Shown one piece after another: positions 44,785 to 53,191 of a stretch of DNA of 64,000 bases. The notes beneath the pieces are model-generated. The model saw nothing but the letters and a program-made list of their open reading frames with translations, was not told the DNA's origin and did no database searches. Position numbers and translations under genes: made by a program. Source of the DNA: Haladaptatus paucihalophilus DX253 (lineage in GTDB: Archaea > Halobacteriota > Halobacteria > Halobacteriales > Haladaptataceae); the NCBI RefSeq assembly GCF_000376445.1, contig NZ_AQXI01000002.1, forward strand, positions 62,001 to 126,000, given 5' to 3'. Within the stretch, counting starts at the first letter, position 1. Each line of letters starts with the position of its first letter.

Positions 44785-44789
44785 AATCG

Positions 44790-45521
44790 ATGTTCGAAAG
44801 TCACCTCGCACTCTCGCACGCGGTCACACCGCTCGCGCTCGAAAGTTACGTGGAGTATCTCTCGAAGAACCAATCGCTCCTCTGGGAGCTACTCATCAAT
44901 CACATCATCGTCGTCATTGACTCGGTGTGGCTCGCGGTGGTCATCGGCGTGCCGCTCGGAATCCTCGCCACGTTCGACGACCGGCTCGGCAAGGCCATTC
45001 TCTGGACCGCGGGGATGCTCATGACGGTGCCGAGCATCGCCCTGTTCGGCCTGCTCATCCCCCTCGTCGGCATCGGGAAGATACCGGTCGTCATCGCGCT
45101 GGTTCTCTACGCACAGCTACCCATCGTTCGGAACACGTACGTCGGTCTCACGCAGGTCGATTCCGCGACCATCGAAGCCGGTCGTGGGATGGGTATGACC
45201 CGACGACAGCGCCTCCAGCGTATCCAACTTCCCCAAGCGATACCCGTCATCATGGCTGGCGTCCGCAACGCGGTCGTCATCCTCATCGGTATCGCCGCAA
45301 TCGGCGCGTTCATCGGGGCGAACAACCTCGGGGACCCGATTTTCAGCGGTATCAGCGAGGCCTATCCGGCGGCAATCGTCGTCTCGACTGTGGCGGTCTC
45401 GCTGCTCGCACTCGCGTTCGACTACGGTTTCGGCGTGCTGGAACAGCTGTTCCGGCTTCGAAACGGAGAGGACGTTGAACAGGCGCTCGCCACGCGCATC
45501 ATTCGGCGGTCGATAGCATGA
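44790..45521 (+). CDS. quaternary-amine ABC transporter permease (OpuCB/OpuCD-like)
   Basis: This 243-residue inner-membrane permease begins MFESHLALSHAVTPLALES. It has about five to six helices and the EAA-type loop TIEAGRGMGMTRRQRLQRIQLPQAIPVIMAGVR that contacts the ATPase. It follows the binding protein by 5 bases. An open frame reaching far upstream is not coding there because it lies antiphase in the binding-protein gene. Confidence 0.92.
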   Translation: MFESHLALSHAVTPLALESYVEYLSKNQSLLWELLINHIIVVIDSVWLAVVIGVPLGILATFDDRLGKAILWTAGMLMTVPSIALFGLLIPLVGIGKIPVVIALVLYAQLPIVRNTYVGLTQVDSATIEAGRGMGMTRRQRLQRIQLPQAIPVIMAGVRNAVVILIGIAAIGAFIGANNLGDPIFSGISEAYPAAIVVSTVAVSLLALAFDYGFGVLEQLFRLRNGEDVEQALATRIIRRSIA

Positions 45522-45556
45522 ACGACACACACGAATTCACACAGGAGGCATCCAGC

Positions 45557-46564
45557 ATGATCACATTCGAGAACGTCACGAAGGTGTACCCGGACGAAAC
45601 GGTCGCAATCGAGGACATCACGTTCGAGGTCGAGCGAGGGACGACGACGGTCTTCGTCGGACCTTCCGGCTGCGGGAAGACGACGACGATGACGTTGGTC
45701 AATCGACTCGAAGAACCAACCGAAGGGACGGTCTACTACGACGGAACGGACATCCAAGAGTTGGAGAAGGTCGAGCTACGACGGGACATCGGCTACGTCA
45801 TTCAGGAGATCGGGTTGTTCGACCACATGACCGTCGGCGAGAACGTCGCGACGGTGCCCGAACTTCGGGGATGGGACGAAGACCGAATCGACGGCCGCGT
45901 CGACGAACTCCTCGAACTGATGGGTCTTCAACCCGCGACGTACCGCGACCAGTACCCTTCAGCCCTGTCCGGCGGGCAACAGCAACGGGTCGGCGTCGCG
46001 CGTGCCCTCGCCGCCGACCCGGACGTGATTTTGATGGACGAACCGTTCGGCGCACTCGACCCCATCACCCGGGCCGAACTGCAGGACGAGTTCCTCGAAA
46101 TTCAGGAGCGCATCGATACGACCATTCTCTTCGTCACACACGACATCAACGAGGCGTTGAAGATGGGCGATAAAATCGCGGTCTTCGACGTCGGCGAACT
46201 CGTCCAGTACGGAACGCCGCGGGAGATATTGGAGAACCCCGCGAACGACTTCGTTAGGGAGTTCATCGGCGACAATCGGGCGCTCAAGGAGTTGCAGATA
46301 ACCCGCGTCGAGGAAATCATGCGACCGGCAACGGTCGACAGGGAACCGCAGGCGGCCGCGGTCGACGGCGGCACGTCGGACGCCGAGGCGGCGTCGGTTG
46401 CTGACGTTCACGTGTCGCCGACCGATAGCGCCGAGGTGGCGCTCTCTCGAATGATAGAAACGGACACCGAAGCTCTCCGTGTGGTCGAGGACGGCGATGT
46501 CGTGGGACGAGTCACCGAACGGGACATCCGAGACTACCGGTCTATGACCGAGGTGGGTGCGTAA
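45557..46564 (+). CDS. quaternary-amine ABC transporter ATPase with CBS-like C-terminus (OpuCA-like)
   Basis: This 335-residue ATPase has Walker A VGPSGCGKTTT, Q-loop, signature LSGGQQQRVGVARAL, Walker B VILMDEPFGALD and H-loop FVTHDINEAL. Residues about 255-335 form a single CBS-like segment (EEIMRPATV ... RVTERDIRDYR), typical of osmotic betaine importers that sense ionic strength. The start MITFENVTKVYP is chosen because AGGAGG at 45543-45548 lies 8 bases upstream; an ATG at 45518 overlapping the permease stop is the alternative. Confidence 0.93.
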   Translation: MITFENVTKVYPDETVAIEDITFEVERGTTTVFVGPSGCGKTTTMTLVNRLEEPTEGTVYYDGTDIQELEKVELRRDIGYVIQEIGLFDHMTVGENVATVPELRGWDEDRIDGRVDELLELMGLQPATYRDQYPSALSGGQQQRVGVARALAADPDVILMDEPFGALDPITRAELQDEFLEIQERIDTTILFVTHDINEALKMGDKIAVFDVGELVQYGTPREILENPANDFVREFIGDNRALKELQITRVEEIMRPATVDREPQAAAVDGGTSDAEAASVADVHVSPTDSAEVALSRMIETDTEALRVVEDGDVVGRVTERDIRDYRSMTEVGA

Positions 46565-46565
46565 T

Positions 46566-47240
46566 ATGAGCGTCCTCGGAACGCTCGATGCGGCGCTCAC
46601 GTACATCCTCTCGCACTTCGATACGTTCCTCACGTTGTTGCGGGAGCACCTCGCGCTCGTCCTCGTGTCGGTCGTCCTCGCCATCGTCGTCGCTATTCCG
46701 TTGGGTGTCCTTGCCACCCGGAACAAGCAGGTGAAGCGGGTCGTGATGAGCGTCGGAAACGTCGCACAGACGGTGCCGACGCTCGCCATCATCGCGCTCG
46801 TGTTTCCCCTACTCGGCCTCGGGTTTCTCCCGTCGCTCGTCGGACTGTTCACCTACGCGCTGTTACCGATTCTCACGAACACGGTTGCTGGCCTCGAAGA
46901 TGTGGACGAGAGCACGGTCGCGGCGGCCCGCGGCATGGGAATGACGGAGAACCAGATTTTGCGAAAGATCAAGTTGCCGCTCGCGCTTCCCGTCATCTTC
47001 GCCGGGATTCGGACGAGTGCCGTCCTCAACGTCGGCACCGCCTATCTCGCGTTCTTCATCGGCGGTGGCGGACTCGGGGTGTGGGTGATAACCGGCATCT
47101 CCCTCTTCGATACGCCACAACTCCTCGCCGGGGCGATTCCGGGCGCGCTGCTCGCCATCGGGTTGGACCTCCTCTTCGCGCTCATCGAACGACGGCTCGG
47201 GACGAATTCGGCCCAGACACAGACTATTGCGACCGGATAG
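46566..47240 (+). CDS. second quaternary-amine ABC transporter permease
   Basis: This 224-residue permease starts MSVLGTLDAALTYILSHFD just after the ATPase stop. It has about five helices and the EAA loop STVAAARGMGMTENQILRKIKLPLALPVI. It pairs with 44790-45521 to form the heterodimeric channel of an OpuC-type importer. A GTG three codons upstream is possible. Confidence 0.92.
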   Translation: MSVLGTLDAALTYILSHFDTFLTLLREHLALVLVSVVLAIVVAIPLGVLATRNKQVKRVVMSVGNVAQTVPTLAIIALVFPLLGLGFLPSLVGLFTYALLPILTNTVAGLEDVDESTVAAARGMGMTENQILRKIKLPLALPVIFAGIRTSAVLNVGTAYLAFFIGGGGLGVWVITGISLFDTPQLLAGAIPGALLAIGLDLLFALIERRLGTNSAQTQTIATG

Positions 47241-47365
47241 CTCTTTTTCGTTGTACTGACCGCGGATTGGCGGGGCGACCCCCGGCAACGAACGGTTAGG
47301 TGGCTTTCCCGACCGATTTGGCTCCCAAATAGAATACCGTGGGTTATTTTATACCCGATGATTAT

Positions 47366-47379
47366 TACTCGTGTGAGTA
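47366..47379. promoter_or_regulatory. inverted repeat at the likely transcription start of the MetE-like gene
   Basis: TACTC-gtgt-GAGTA is a perfect 5-bp inverted repeat. It lies 4-17 bases before the ATG at 47384 and just downstream of a TATA-like TTATTTTAT (about 47344-47352). A bound regulator here would block a leaderless transcript. Operator function is inference. Confidence 0.35.
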
Positions 47380-47383
47380 TCAA

Positions 47384-48541
47384 ATGACCGAAAATGACGA
47401 CCGGATTCGCACGACGCACATCGGAAGCCTACCTCGACCTCCGGAGCTGCTGGACCTACTTACGAGACGTCAGGACGGGGAAACCGTCGACACCGACGAG
47501 TGGGATTCGACCGTCGCGGACGCGACCCGCGATGTCGTTGCGCGACAGGCCGAGGTCGGTATCGACGTCGCTAACAACGGCGAACAGTCCCGCGTTTCGT
47601 TCAACTGGTACGTCGCGGACCGCCTGAGCGGCATCGAGGGGAAGCGCGAACAGGAACTCTGGGCGGACCTGCAGGAGTTCCCCGACTACGCCGAAGAGAC
47701 GTTCAAAACGGACGTCATCGACCTCTCGATGCACCCCATCGTCACCGGTCCGATCGAGTACACGGGCCAGGACGAGGCGGAAGCCGAACTCGCGGGGTTC
47801 CGCGACGCGCTCGCGGCCACCGACGCCGATTTCGAGGGGACGTTCGTGACCTCGGCGTCGCCGAGCGTCGTCACCGCCACGCACGTCAACGACTACTACG
47901 ACTCCTACGAGGAGTTCCTCTTCGCCGCCGCGGACGCGATGTCCGAGGAGTACGAACTCGTCGCCGAGACCGGAATGACCCTCCAGATCGACGCCCCCGA
48001 ACTCCTCACCGTCGGTCAGACGGCGGCGTACGCGGGCGAATCCCTTGAGGACATCAAAGGGGCGACGCGACTCCACGTTGAGGCGCTCAACGAGGCGCTG
48101 TCGAACGTCCCGGCGGAGCAGGTTCGGCTTCACACCTGTTGGGGGAGCTACGAGGGACCCCACCATCTCGATACGGATTTGGTCGAAATGCTCCCGGAAA
48201 TCTACGAAGCCGATATCACCGGGCTCAGCATCGAGCAGGCGAACCCCCGCCACCAGCACGAGTACCGCGCGTTCGCCGAACACCCGGTTCCCGACGGTTG
48301 GACGCTGATTCCGGGCGTCGTCGACGTGAAAACGAACATCATCGACCATCCCGAGACCATCGCTGACCGCCTCGAACGGGTCGCCGATGAGGTCGACGAC
48401 GCGACGCCGCTGGTCGCCGCGCCCGACTGTGGCTTCGGTACGCAGGCCGGACTCGGAATGGTGAGCCCCGAGATAGCGTGGGCAAAACTGGAGGCACTCG
48501 TCGAAGGTGCCGAAATCGCGACCGAGCGTATCGACGGGTGA
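47384..48541 (+). CDS. cobalamin-independent methionine synthase-like (MetE C-terminal family) protein
   Basis: This 385-residue TIM-barrel protein starts MTENDDRIRTTHIGSLPRPPELL, the standard MetE-C family opening. The thiol/Zn region is visible as HTCWGSYEGPHHLD, followed by EQANPRHQHEY and a late Cys in APDCGFGTQ, giving the His/Cys/Glu/Cys-type metal set. It lacks the N-terminal MetE half. Such short proteins transfer methyl or alkyl groups to thiols, either as archaeal methionine synthase or in catabolism. Its place after the quaternary-amine importer suggests use of a methylated substrate, which is inference. Confidence 0.88.
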   Translation: MTENDDRIRTTHIGSLPRPPELLDLLTRRQDGETVDTDEWDSTVADATRDVVARQAEVGIDVANNGEQSRVSFNWYVADRLSGIEGKREQELWADLQEFPDYAEETFKTDVIDLSMHPIVTGPIEYTGQDEAEAELAGFRDALAATDADFEGTFVTSASPSVVTATHVNDYYDSYEEFLFAAADAMSEEYELVAETGMTLQIDAPELLTVGQTAAYAGESLEDIKGATRLHVEALNEALSNVPAEQVRLHTCWGSYEGPHHLDTDLVEMLPEIYEADITGLSIEQANPRHQHEYRAFAEHPVPDGWTLIPGVVDVKTNIIDHPETIADRLERVADEVDDATPLVAAPDCGFGTQAGLGMVSPEIAWAKLEALVEGAEIATERIDG

Positions 48542-48634
48542 CACGATAGTCAGCGCGTTGAACGCTGGTTATACGCGTGTGAGTCGTGTGATTCGGTGTA
48601 GACTGCAAACCGTACCTTCAACTGTTCGGGATTT

Positions 48635-48652
48635 CCGCGTCTTCAGGCGCGG
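48635..48652. repeat. GC hairpin resembling an IS200/IS605-type right end (relic)
   Basis: CCGCGTC-TTCA-GGCGCGG forms a 7-bp stem (one G-T pair) with a TTCA loop, followed by GAGGAT. A hairpin of this form next to GGGATTT is common at the 3' end of haloarchaeal TnpB-type IS200/IS605 elements. No tnpA or tnpB frame is present here, so it would be an orphan end or small derivative. Confidence 0.4.
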
Positions 48653-48689
48653 GAGGATAATTGGTCATCTCGGAGTCCGACCGCCTCCT

Positions 48690-48818
48690 CTAAGTGCCTG
48701 ATTCCTCGGTCTCGATGGACGCACTACACACCCGACACATATCCGATTGCCAGCTCACAGTTGCAACCACTGGCTGTTCTTTTTCGCACCGTGGACAGTA
48801 TGCTTTCTCTTTGAGCAC
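48690..48818 (-). CDS. very small CxxC zinc-finger protein
   Basis: A 42-codon frame with GTG start encodes VLKEKAYCPRCEKEQ near the N-terminus and CRVCSASIETEESGT at the C-terminus. Two CxxC knuckles (Cys8/Cys11 and Cys28/Cys31) are spaced for one Zn ion, as in the many tiny zinc-finger proteins of haloarchaea. The upstream in-frame stop at 48858-48860 leaves only this GTG as start. It converges on the MetE-like gene. Function is unknown, possibly protein or nucleic-acid binding. Confidence 0.6.
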   Translation of the reverse strand: MLKEKAYCPRCEKEQPVVATVSWQSDMCRVCSASIETEESGT

Positions 48819-49723
48819 TCGGATTGTTCTTTGAAGTCTAACACGATAAGTTCTTTTTCAGCTTATGTATGTATTAGTAATTTGTTATGTATTCGTCAAC
48901 TCCCCACCGTAGATTTTGAAGTATTCCTGTGACGGGGGACTATCCGTACTATCACAACATCCGTAAACCACCACGATTAAATTTATCGATTCCTCATCGG
49001 TCAATTCTATCACTTGGGTAATCAATCAACTATAATTATATTCTGTCCTTCGAAAGAGTGTCTCCTCGCCACGCTCTTCCCTGTCACCCGCCGTTCTTCG
49101 CGGTCCCCTCTCAGTTCCGAAATTCACTGATACAACGGTCATGATGCCGCTCCACCGTCGTCTAGTCGGAGTCGATAGTGCGTCCCCTCTCGGTCAGCGG
49201 ATCGAATATCGGGTACGTCAGTACGTCTACGGACGGAACTGGTCGGGTGATTCACTCGACCGCATCTACCGCTGGAATACAATCGGTGATGGGACGATAT
49301 TCGGGACGAGCGGGGGACTATCTCTGTCTGCGTTGGACGTTTCCGGAGTCCGGTTTCGTTTCGAGAATGTGTCCACAGCGTGTGTCGCACTTCTTGGATG
49401 GGATACCCTCGCTACCGACGTTCGTATCTCGATAGGAAGCAATGGCGTGGTTGGTGGATCAGGAGTGATGGCGCCAGACCCGGGGACCGTTCAAGCCCGC
49501 TGTGCAACCACGCAACGTTAAAACCGTATCCGACGTTCGGTAAATACTTTGTGGTGGTTTCAGAAAATAAGAACGTGTTCGCATCGATAACCTATCCTCG
49601 ATTTCACCGTGGAACGGAGACTGTGGTACTGTTGGCAGAAGAGACGTCGAACTTGAACTCGAACTGATTCGACTCGGTAGGAGTGATACGGTGCGTACTC
49701 ACTTTGAAACGGCCGTCGACCCT
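48819..49723. other. long stretch with no confident gene
   Basis: About 48830-49065 is AT-rich and holds nothing recognisable. A 126-codon plus frame at 49141-49521 has fairly normal composition, but the predicted protein (MMPLHRRLVGVDSAS...) matches no family I know, and overlapping frames look equally plausible. It may be a degraded gene or an unknown one. Confidence 0.3.
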
Positions 49724-50716
49724 CTATCCGAGACGGTGGGGTTCGACTCTCTCGCCGTCTCGGTAGACGACTGCACCGTCGTCGATGCTGAAGTGGGTGA
49801 TCTCTCCCGTGATGGTGTAACTGTCCCGCCAGGGGCCGACTTTGCCGTTGACGGTCGTCCCCGAGAGTTTGTCGGACCAGTCCTTCGAGGCGCCCATCGC
49901 CGTGCTCTTATCGACCGTTCCGTCCACGGTGAGTTCGTACTCGCTCCATCGTTCCGTCCCGGTTCCGTCGATGGTGATCGTCCTTTCTTTCGTTGACGAA
50001 GACGAAGCGTCGGAAGACGAGGATCCGGTGAGACGGGAGTCGATCCAATCGAGGAGAGAATCCGTGTCGTGGTGCGGGGCCGTCGTATCCCCATCGAGTT
50101 CGAACGTCGGGGTGAACGAGACGTCCACGGTACCGGCGACGTCGGCCGTTCGCTCGACTGCGCTGTCGTAGTCCCCACCCTTCGCGTCACCGATGATTTC
50201 GGAGCGGTCGCCGACGCCTGCCGATTCGAGATGGTTCCGCATCTCTCCGTACGTGACCGTCCCCGAGACGAGTTCCTGGAACATCATCTCGAAGAAATCC
50301 CAGTACTCGGCAGGACGCTCGTTCCACGCACTCAGTGCGACTTCCGAAATCCGTGGGTCGCTGCTGGAAATATAGTAGGTCGATGAGCCGTGGGAGGTCG
50401 TTCCCGGCGGCTGATAGGCGAGCGCGCGAAACTCGACGTTGAGCTGGCCCGTGGTGACGTACTCGTCGATAACGTCCCTGAGGTTGTTGTTGACGAAATT
50501 CTGCGTGTACGGACACTTGAAGTTGCCAAAGACGGTCGCCGTCTGGTTGTCTGCATCCGTTCCCATCGTCGCGTACGTGAGGTCGTCCGTATCGTCCGGA
50601 ACCGGCACCCCGCCGACGGACGGTGTTGCGTTCGCGGTTCCGACCACCCCGAGCCCGAGTGTTGCCGCAGATACTGATTTCATGAATGTGCGTCGCGTTG
50701 AGGTCTGTCGCGCCAT
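49724..50716 (-). CDS. Tat-exported DsbA-like thioredoxin-fold protein with single active-site Cys
   Basis: This 330-residue protein starts MARQTSTRRTFMKSVSAAT, a Tat signal. Residues about 60-220 form a DsbA-type fold with ATVFGNFKCPYTQNF and a cis-Pro-like VSFTPTFELDG. The normal CPxC is CPYT, leaving one Cys, so it cannot form the usual intramolecular disulfide. A Ser/Asp-rich linker precedes a C-terminal beta domain of about 85 residues (ERTITIDGTGTERWSEYELTVDG). An ATG at 50764 is less likely because it delays the RR motif. It may act as an isomerase, reductase partner or binding protein at the cell surface. Confidence 0.85.
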   Translation of the reverse strand: MARQTSTRRTFMKSVSAATLGLGVVGTANATPSVGGVPVPDDTDDLTYATMGTDADNQTATVFGNFKCPYTQNFVNNNLRDVIDEYVTTGQLNVEFRALAYQPPGTTSHGSSTYYISSSDPRISEVALSAWNERPAEYWDFFEMMFQELVSGTVTYGEMRNHLESAGVGDRSEIIGDAKGGDYDSAVERTADVAGTVDVSFTPTFELDGDTTAPHHDTDSLLDWIDSRLTGSSSSDASSSSTKERTITIDGTGTERWSEYELTVDGTVDKSTAMGASKDWSDKLSGTTVNGKVGPWRDSYTITGEITHFSIDDGAVVYRDGERVEPHRLG

Positions 50717-51308
50717 CGAGTTACTCCAATGGAGGGGGGAGTAAAATGCTAGAAGACCGTTCAAATGTTCATCTGGATTCCGCCGATTTTCGAACTGTTT
50801 CGGTGCTGTGGGAGTCGATAAACCGAAGCATATTCAGACGGTATTTTTCGGCAATATCCTGAAACTCCATCCATAAAATAATAGCATAGACTAGTTAGAG
50901 AGCATAAATTTAGTTCTTATTGTACAATTCTGTTCACACCTTCCAAAAAATGCCAATCCGTGTTTTCCGTTCCGTTTATCCACTACCGAGCTGAATTTCT
51001 GTTCCCTCGGCATGTGAAACGGTAACGAATTAAGACTGGACTCCGGTCGCCTTTGAGGAATTATGGCGATGCTTCCTACCAGGAGCTCAGAGTCAGACAT
51101 AAAAGTGGACCTCTTCAGCACTATCACCTCAACCCCTACTCGTCACTGTGTGTGACTTTTTACCAATCGATTGGTGGGTGACTCATAGCGTTCAGTATAC
51201 CAAGATTGGCTGTTTCGGAGTGTATTCGTCAAGGTGATGGAAATAATGAAAGTATTTGTGAAATTATCCCCCAGTGACTATATATTGGTGAGTAGTTAAT
51301 CGGATGGG
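50717..51308. other. intergenic region with promoter for the choice-of-anchor I gene
   Basis: Nothing gene-like is evident in these 592 bases. The right end contains ACTATATA at 51278-51284, about 25-31 bases before the ATG at 51309, fitting a TATA box for a leaderless transcript of the Tat-exported beta-propeller gene. The left part should hold the minus-strand promoter of the DsbA-like gene. Confidence 0.4.
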
Positions 51309-53045
51309 ATGACAGAACGACACACGATAGGACGGCGAAGGTTTCTCAGCGTCGGTGGGTCGCTCATACTGACGTCTGGTCTATCATCGGTGGGTGGGGC
51401 ACAGTCTGATAGCCGCGATACGACGTCGACGAACGTATTGGCGCAGATTGGACGATACGAGACGGGCGTGTATAATGACGATGCTGCAGAGATTCCCACG
51501 TACGATGCTAAAACGGAGCGTGCGTTCGTCGTGGACGCAAACGAAAGCAGTGTCGATGCTCTCGACATTTCCGATCCGTCGACACCGACACTTATCGACT
51601 CGATCCGGACTAAAGATGCATGGGAAAAGGTTGGTCCTGTAAACAGTGCCGCTGCTCGCGGTGGTCTCCTTGCGGTCGCTGTCGCCGCCGACCCGGAGAC
51701 GCAACCTGGTCGAATCCTCTTTTATAGTACCAGCGACCTCTCTCTTCTTCGTTCGATACCAGTCGGTCGGCTTCCAGACATGGTGACGTTTACCCCCGAT
51801 GGTAGGAAAGTGCTCGCGGCCTGCGAGGGTGAACCCAACGACTCGTACAGTCGCGATCCACGGAGTTCGGTCAGCATCATTGACGTTTCCCGCGGAGTTC
51901 ACGACGCGACCGTCACCACAGCAGGATTCCGCAAATTCGACTCGGAAAGAGCGACACTCCGCAAGAAAGGAGTCCAAATCTATGGACCGAACGCATCTGT
52001 TTCCCAAGACCTCGAACCGGAATACATCGCGGTTTCTCCCGACTCGAAGACGGGGTACGTTACCCTTCAAGAAAACAATGCGCTCGCCATCGTGGACATT
52101 CCTCGTGCGTGTGTCCGTTCAGTCGTCCCACTGGGTTACAAGGATTTCTCACTGCCAGAAAACGCACTCGACGCGATAGACGACGGCATGATCGATATCG
52201 AAACGCAGCCGCTCTATGGAATGTACCAACCGGACTCCATCGCCGCATACTCCGTGGGTGGTGAGACGTATCTCGTCACCGCCAACGAGGGTGACCCTCG
52301 TGATTATGATGGGTTCTCTGAAGTTGGGCTTTTGGTCGAGGAGAATGGAGCGTTCGGCGTTGACACAGATGACGATGGACGTATCGATGTACCTATCGAC
52401 GAAACAGAATTTAGTCGAAATGCACTTTCGTCACTAACGGGGCTGGAGGTGACGACCGAGCGCGGTGATGTCGATGCTGATGGGACGCTCGAAGAACTGT
52501 ACATCTTCGGTGGTCGCTCGTTTGCGATTTGGAAACCAACATGCGACACAGTTGACCTTGTGTTCGAGAGCGGTACGATGATTGAAAGTACTATCGCCAC
52601 TCTCATCGAGGACGGAACGTTTCCCAAAGCAGCGTTCAACACCGATGATGATTCCATCGAACTGGATGCCGAAAGTCCGATGTCTGGGCCGAAACCCGAA
52701 GGTATCGCTGTTGGAGCTGTCGATGATGTTGAATACGCGTTCGTCGGCTTAGAAGAGATAAGCGGTGTGATGGTGTTCGACATCTCTCGTCCCGAAGCTC
52801 CCGAATTCGTTCAGTACGAGAATAACCGAATTTTCGACCCCACCGAATTGGGTCTTACCGGTCCAGATCCCGACCTCAACGAAGCGCTCGAGAGTGGTCG
52901 ACTTGATGCTGGTGCGGCCGGCGACCTAGCACCCGAGGGACTGTTGTTCGTTTCTGCAGAGGACAGTCCCACGGATGCCCCGCTTCTAATCGTCGCAAAT
53001 GAGGTCAGCGGGACGACGACCATCTACGAACTGACTGGGACGTAA
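51309..53045 (+). CDS. Tat-exported choice-of-anchor I family beta-propeller protein
   Basis: This 578-residue protein starts MTERHTIGRRRFLSVGGSL, a Tat signal. The mature part has repeated propeller blades, for example SSVDALDISDPSTPTLIDSI, GRLPDMVTFTPDGRKVLAACEGEPND, PEYIAVSPDSKTGYVTLQENNALAIVDI and TYLVTANEGDPRDY. These are hallmarks of the choice-of-anchor I family, found near or fused to alkaline phosphatases. No C-terminal anchor is visible. A role in extracellular phosphate or nucleotide binding is only a guess. Confidence 0.88.
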   Translation: MTERHTIGRRRFLSVGGSLILTSGLSSVGGAQSDSRDTTSTNVLAQIGRYETGVYNDDAAEIPTYDAKTERAFVVDANESSVDALDISDPSTPTLIDSIRTKDAWEKVGPVNSAAARGGLLAVAVAADPETQPGRILFYSTSDLSLLRSIPVGRLPDMVTFTPDGRKVLAACEGEPNDSYSRDPRSSVSIIDVSRGVHDATVTTAGFRKFDSERATLRKKGVQIYGPNASVSQDLEPEYIAVSPDSKTGYVTLQENNALAIVDIPRACVRSVVPLGYKDFSLPENALDAIDDGMIDIETQPLYGMYQPDSIAAYSVGGETYLVTANEGDPRDYDGFSEVGLLVEENGAFGVDTDDDGRIDVPIDETEFSRNALSSLTGLEVTTERGDVDADGTLEELYIFGGRSFAIWKPTCDTVDLVFESGTMIESTIATLIEDGTFPKAAFNTDDDSIELDAESPMSGPKPEGIAVGAVDDVEYAFVGLEEISGVMVFDISRPEAPEFVQYENNRIFDPTELGLTGPDPDLNEALESGRLDAGAAGDLAPEGLLFVSAEDSPTDAPLLIVANEVSGTTTIYELTGT

Positions 53046-53191
53046 CTCCGGTTTCGACCGCCCATTTAACTGTTTTCAGGATCGGATTTGGGTTGACATG
53101 CACTAGACGCACCAGTCCGAGTTCGATATCGGTGTCACATATCTAGAACCATGCGGAACCATTAACCGCTATCAAAATAACCACTGGAGTG

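Noticed and set aside
44112-44789. upstream extension of the first OpuC-like permease
   Set aside because: It runs out of phase through the binding-protein gene; family starts and the short gap support the ATG at 44790.
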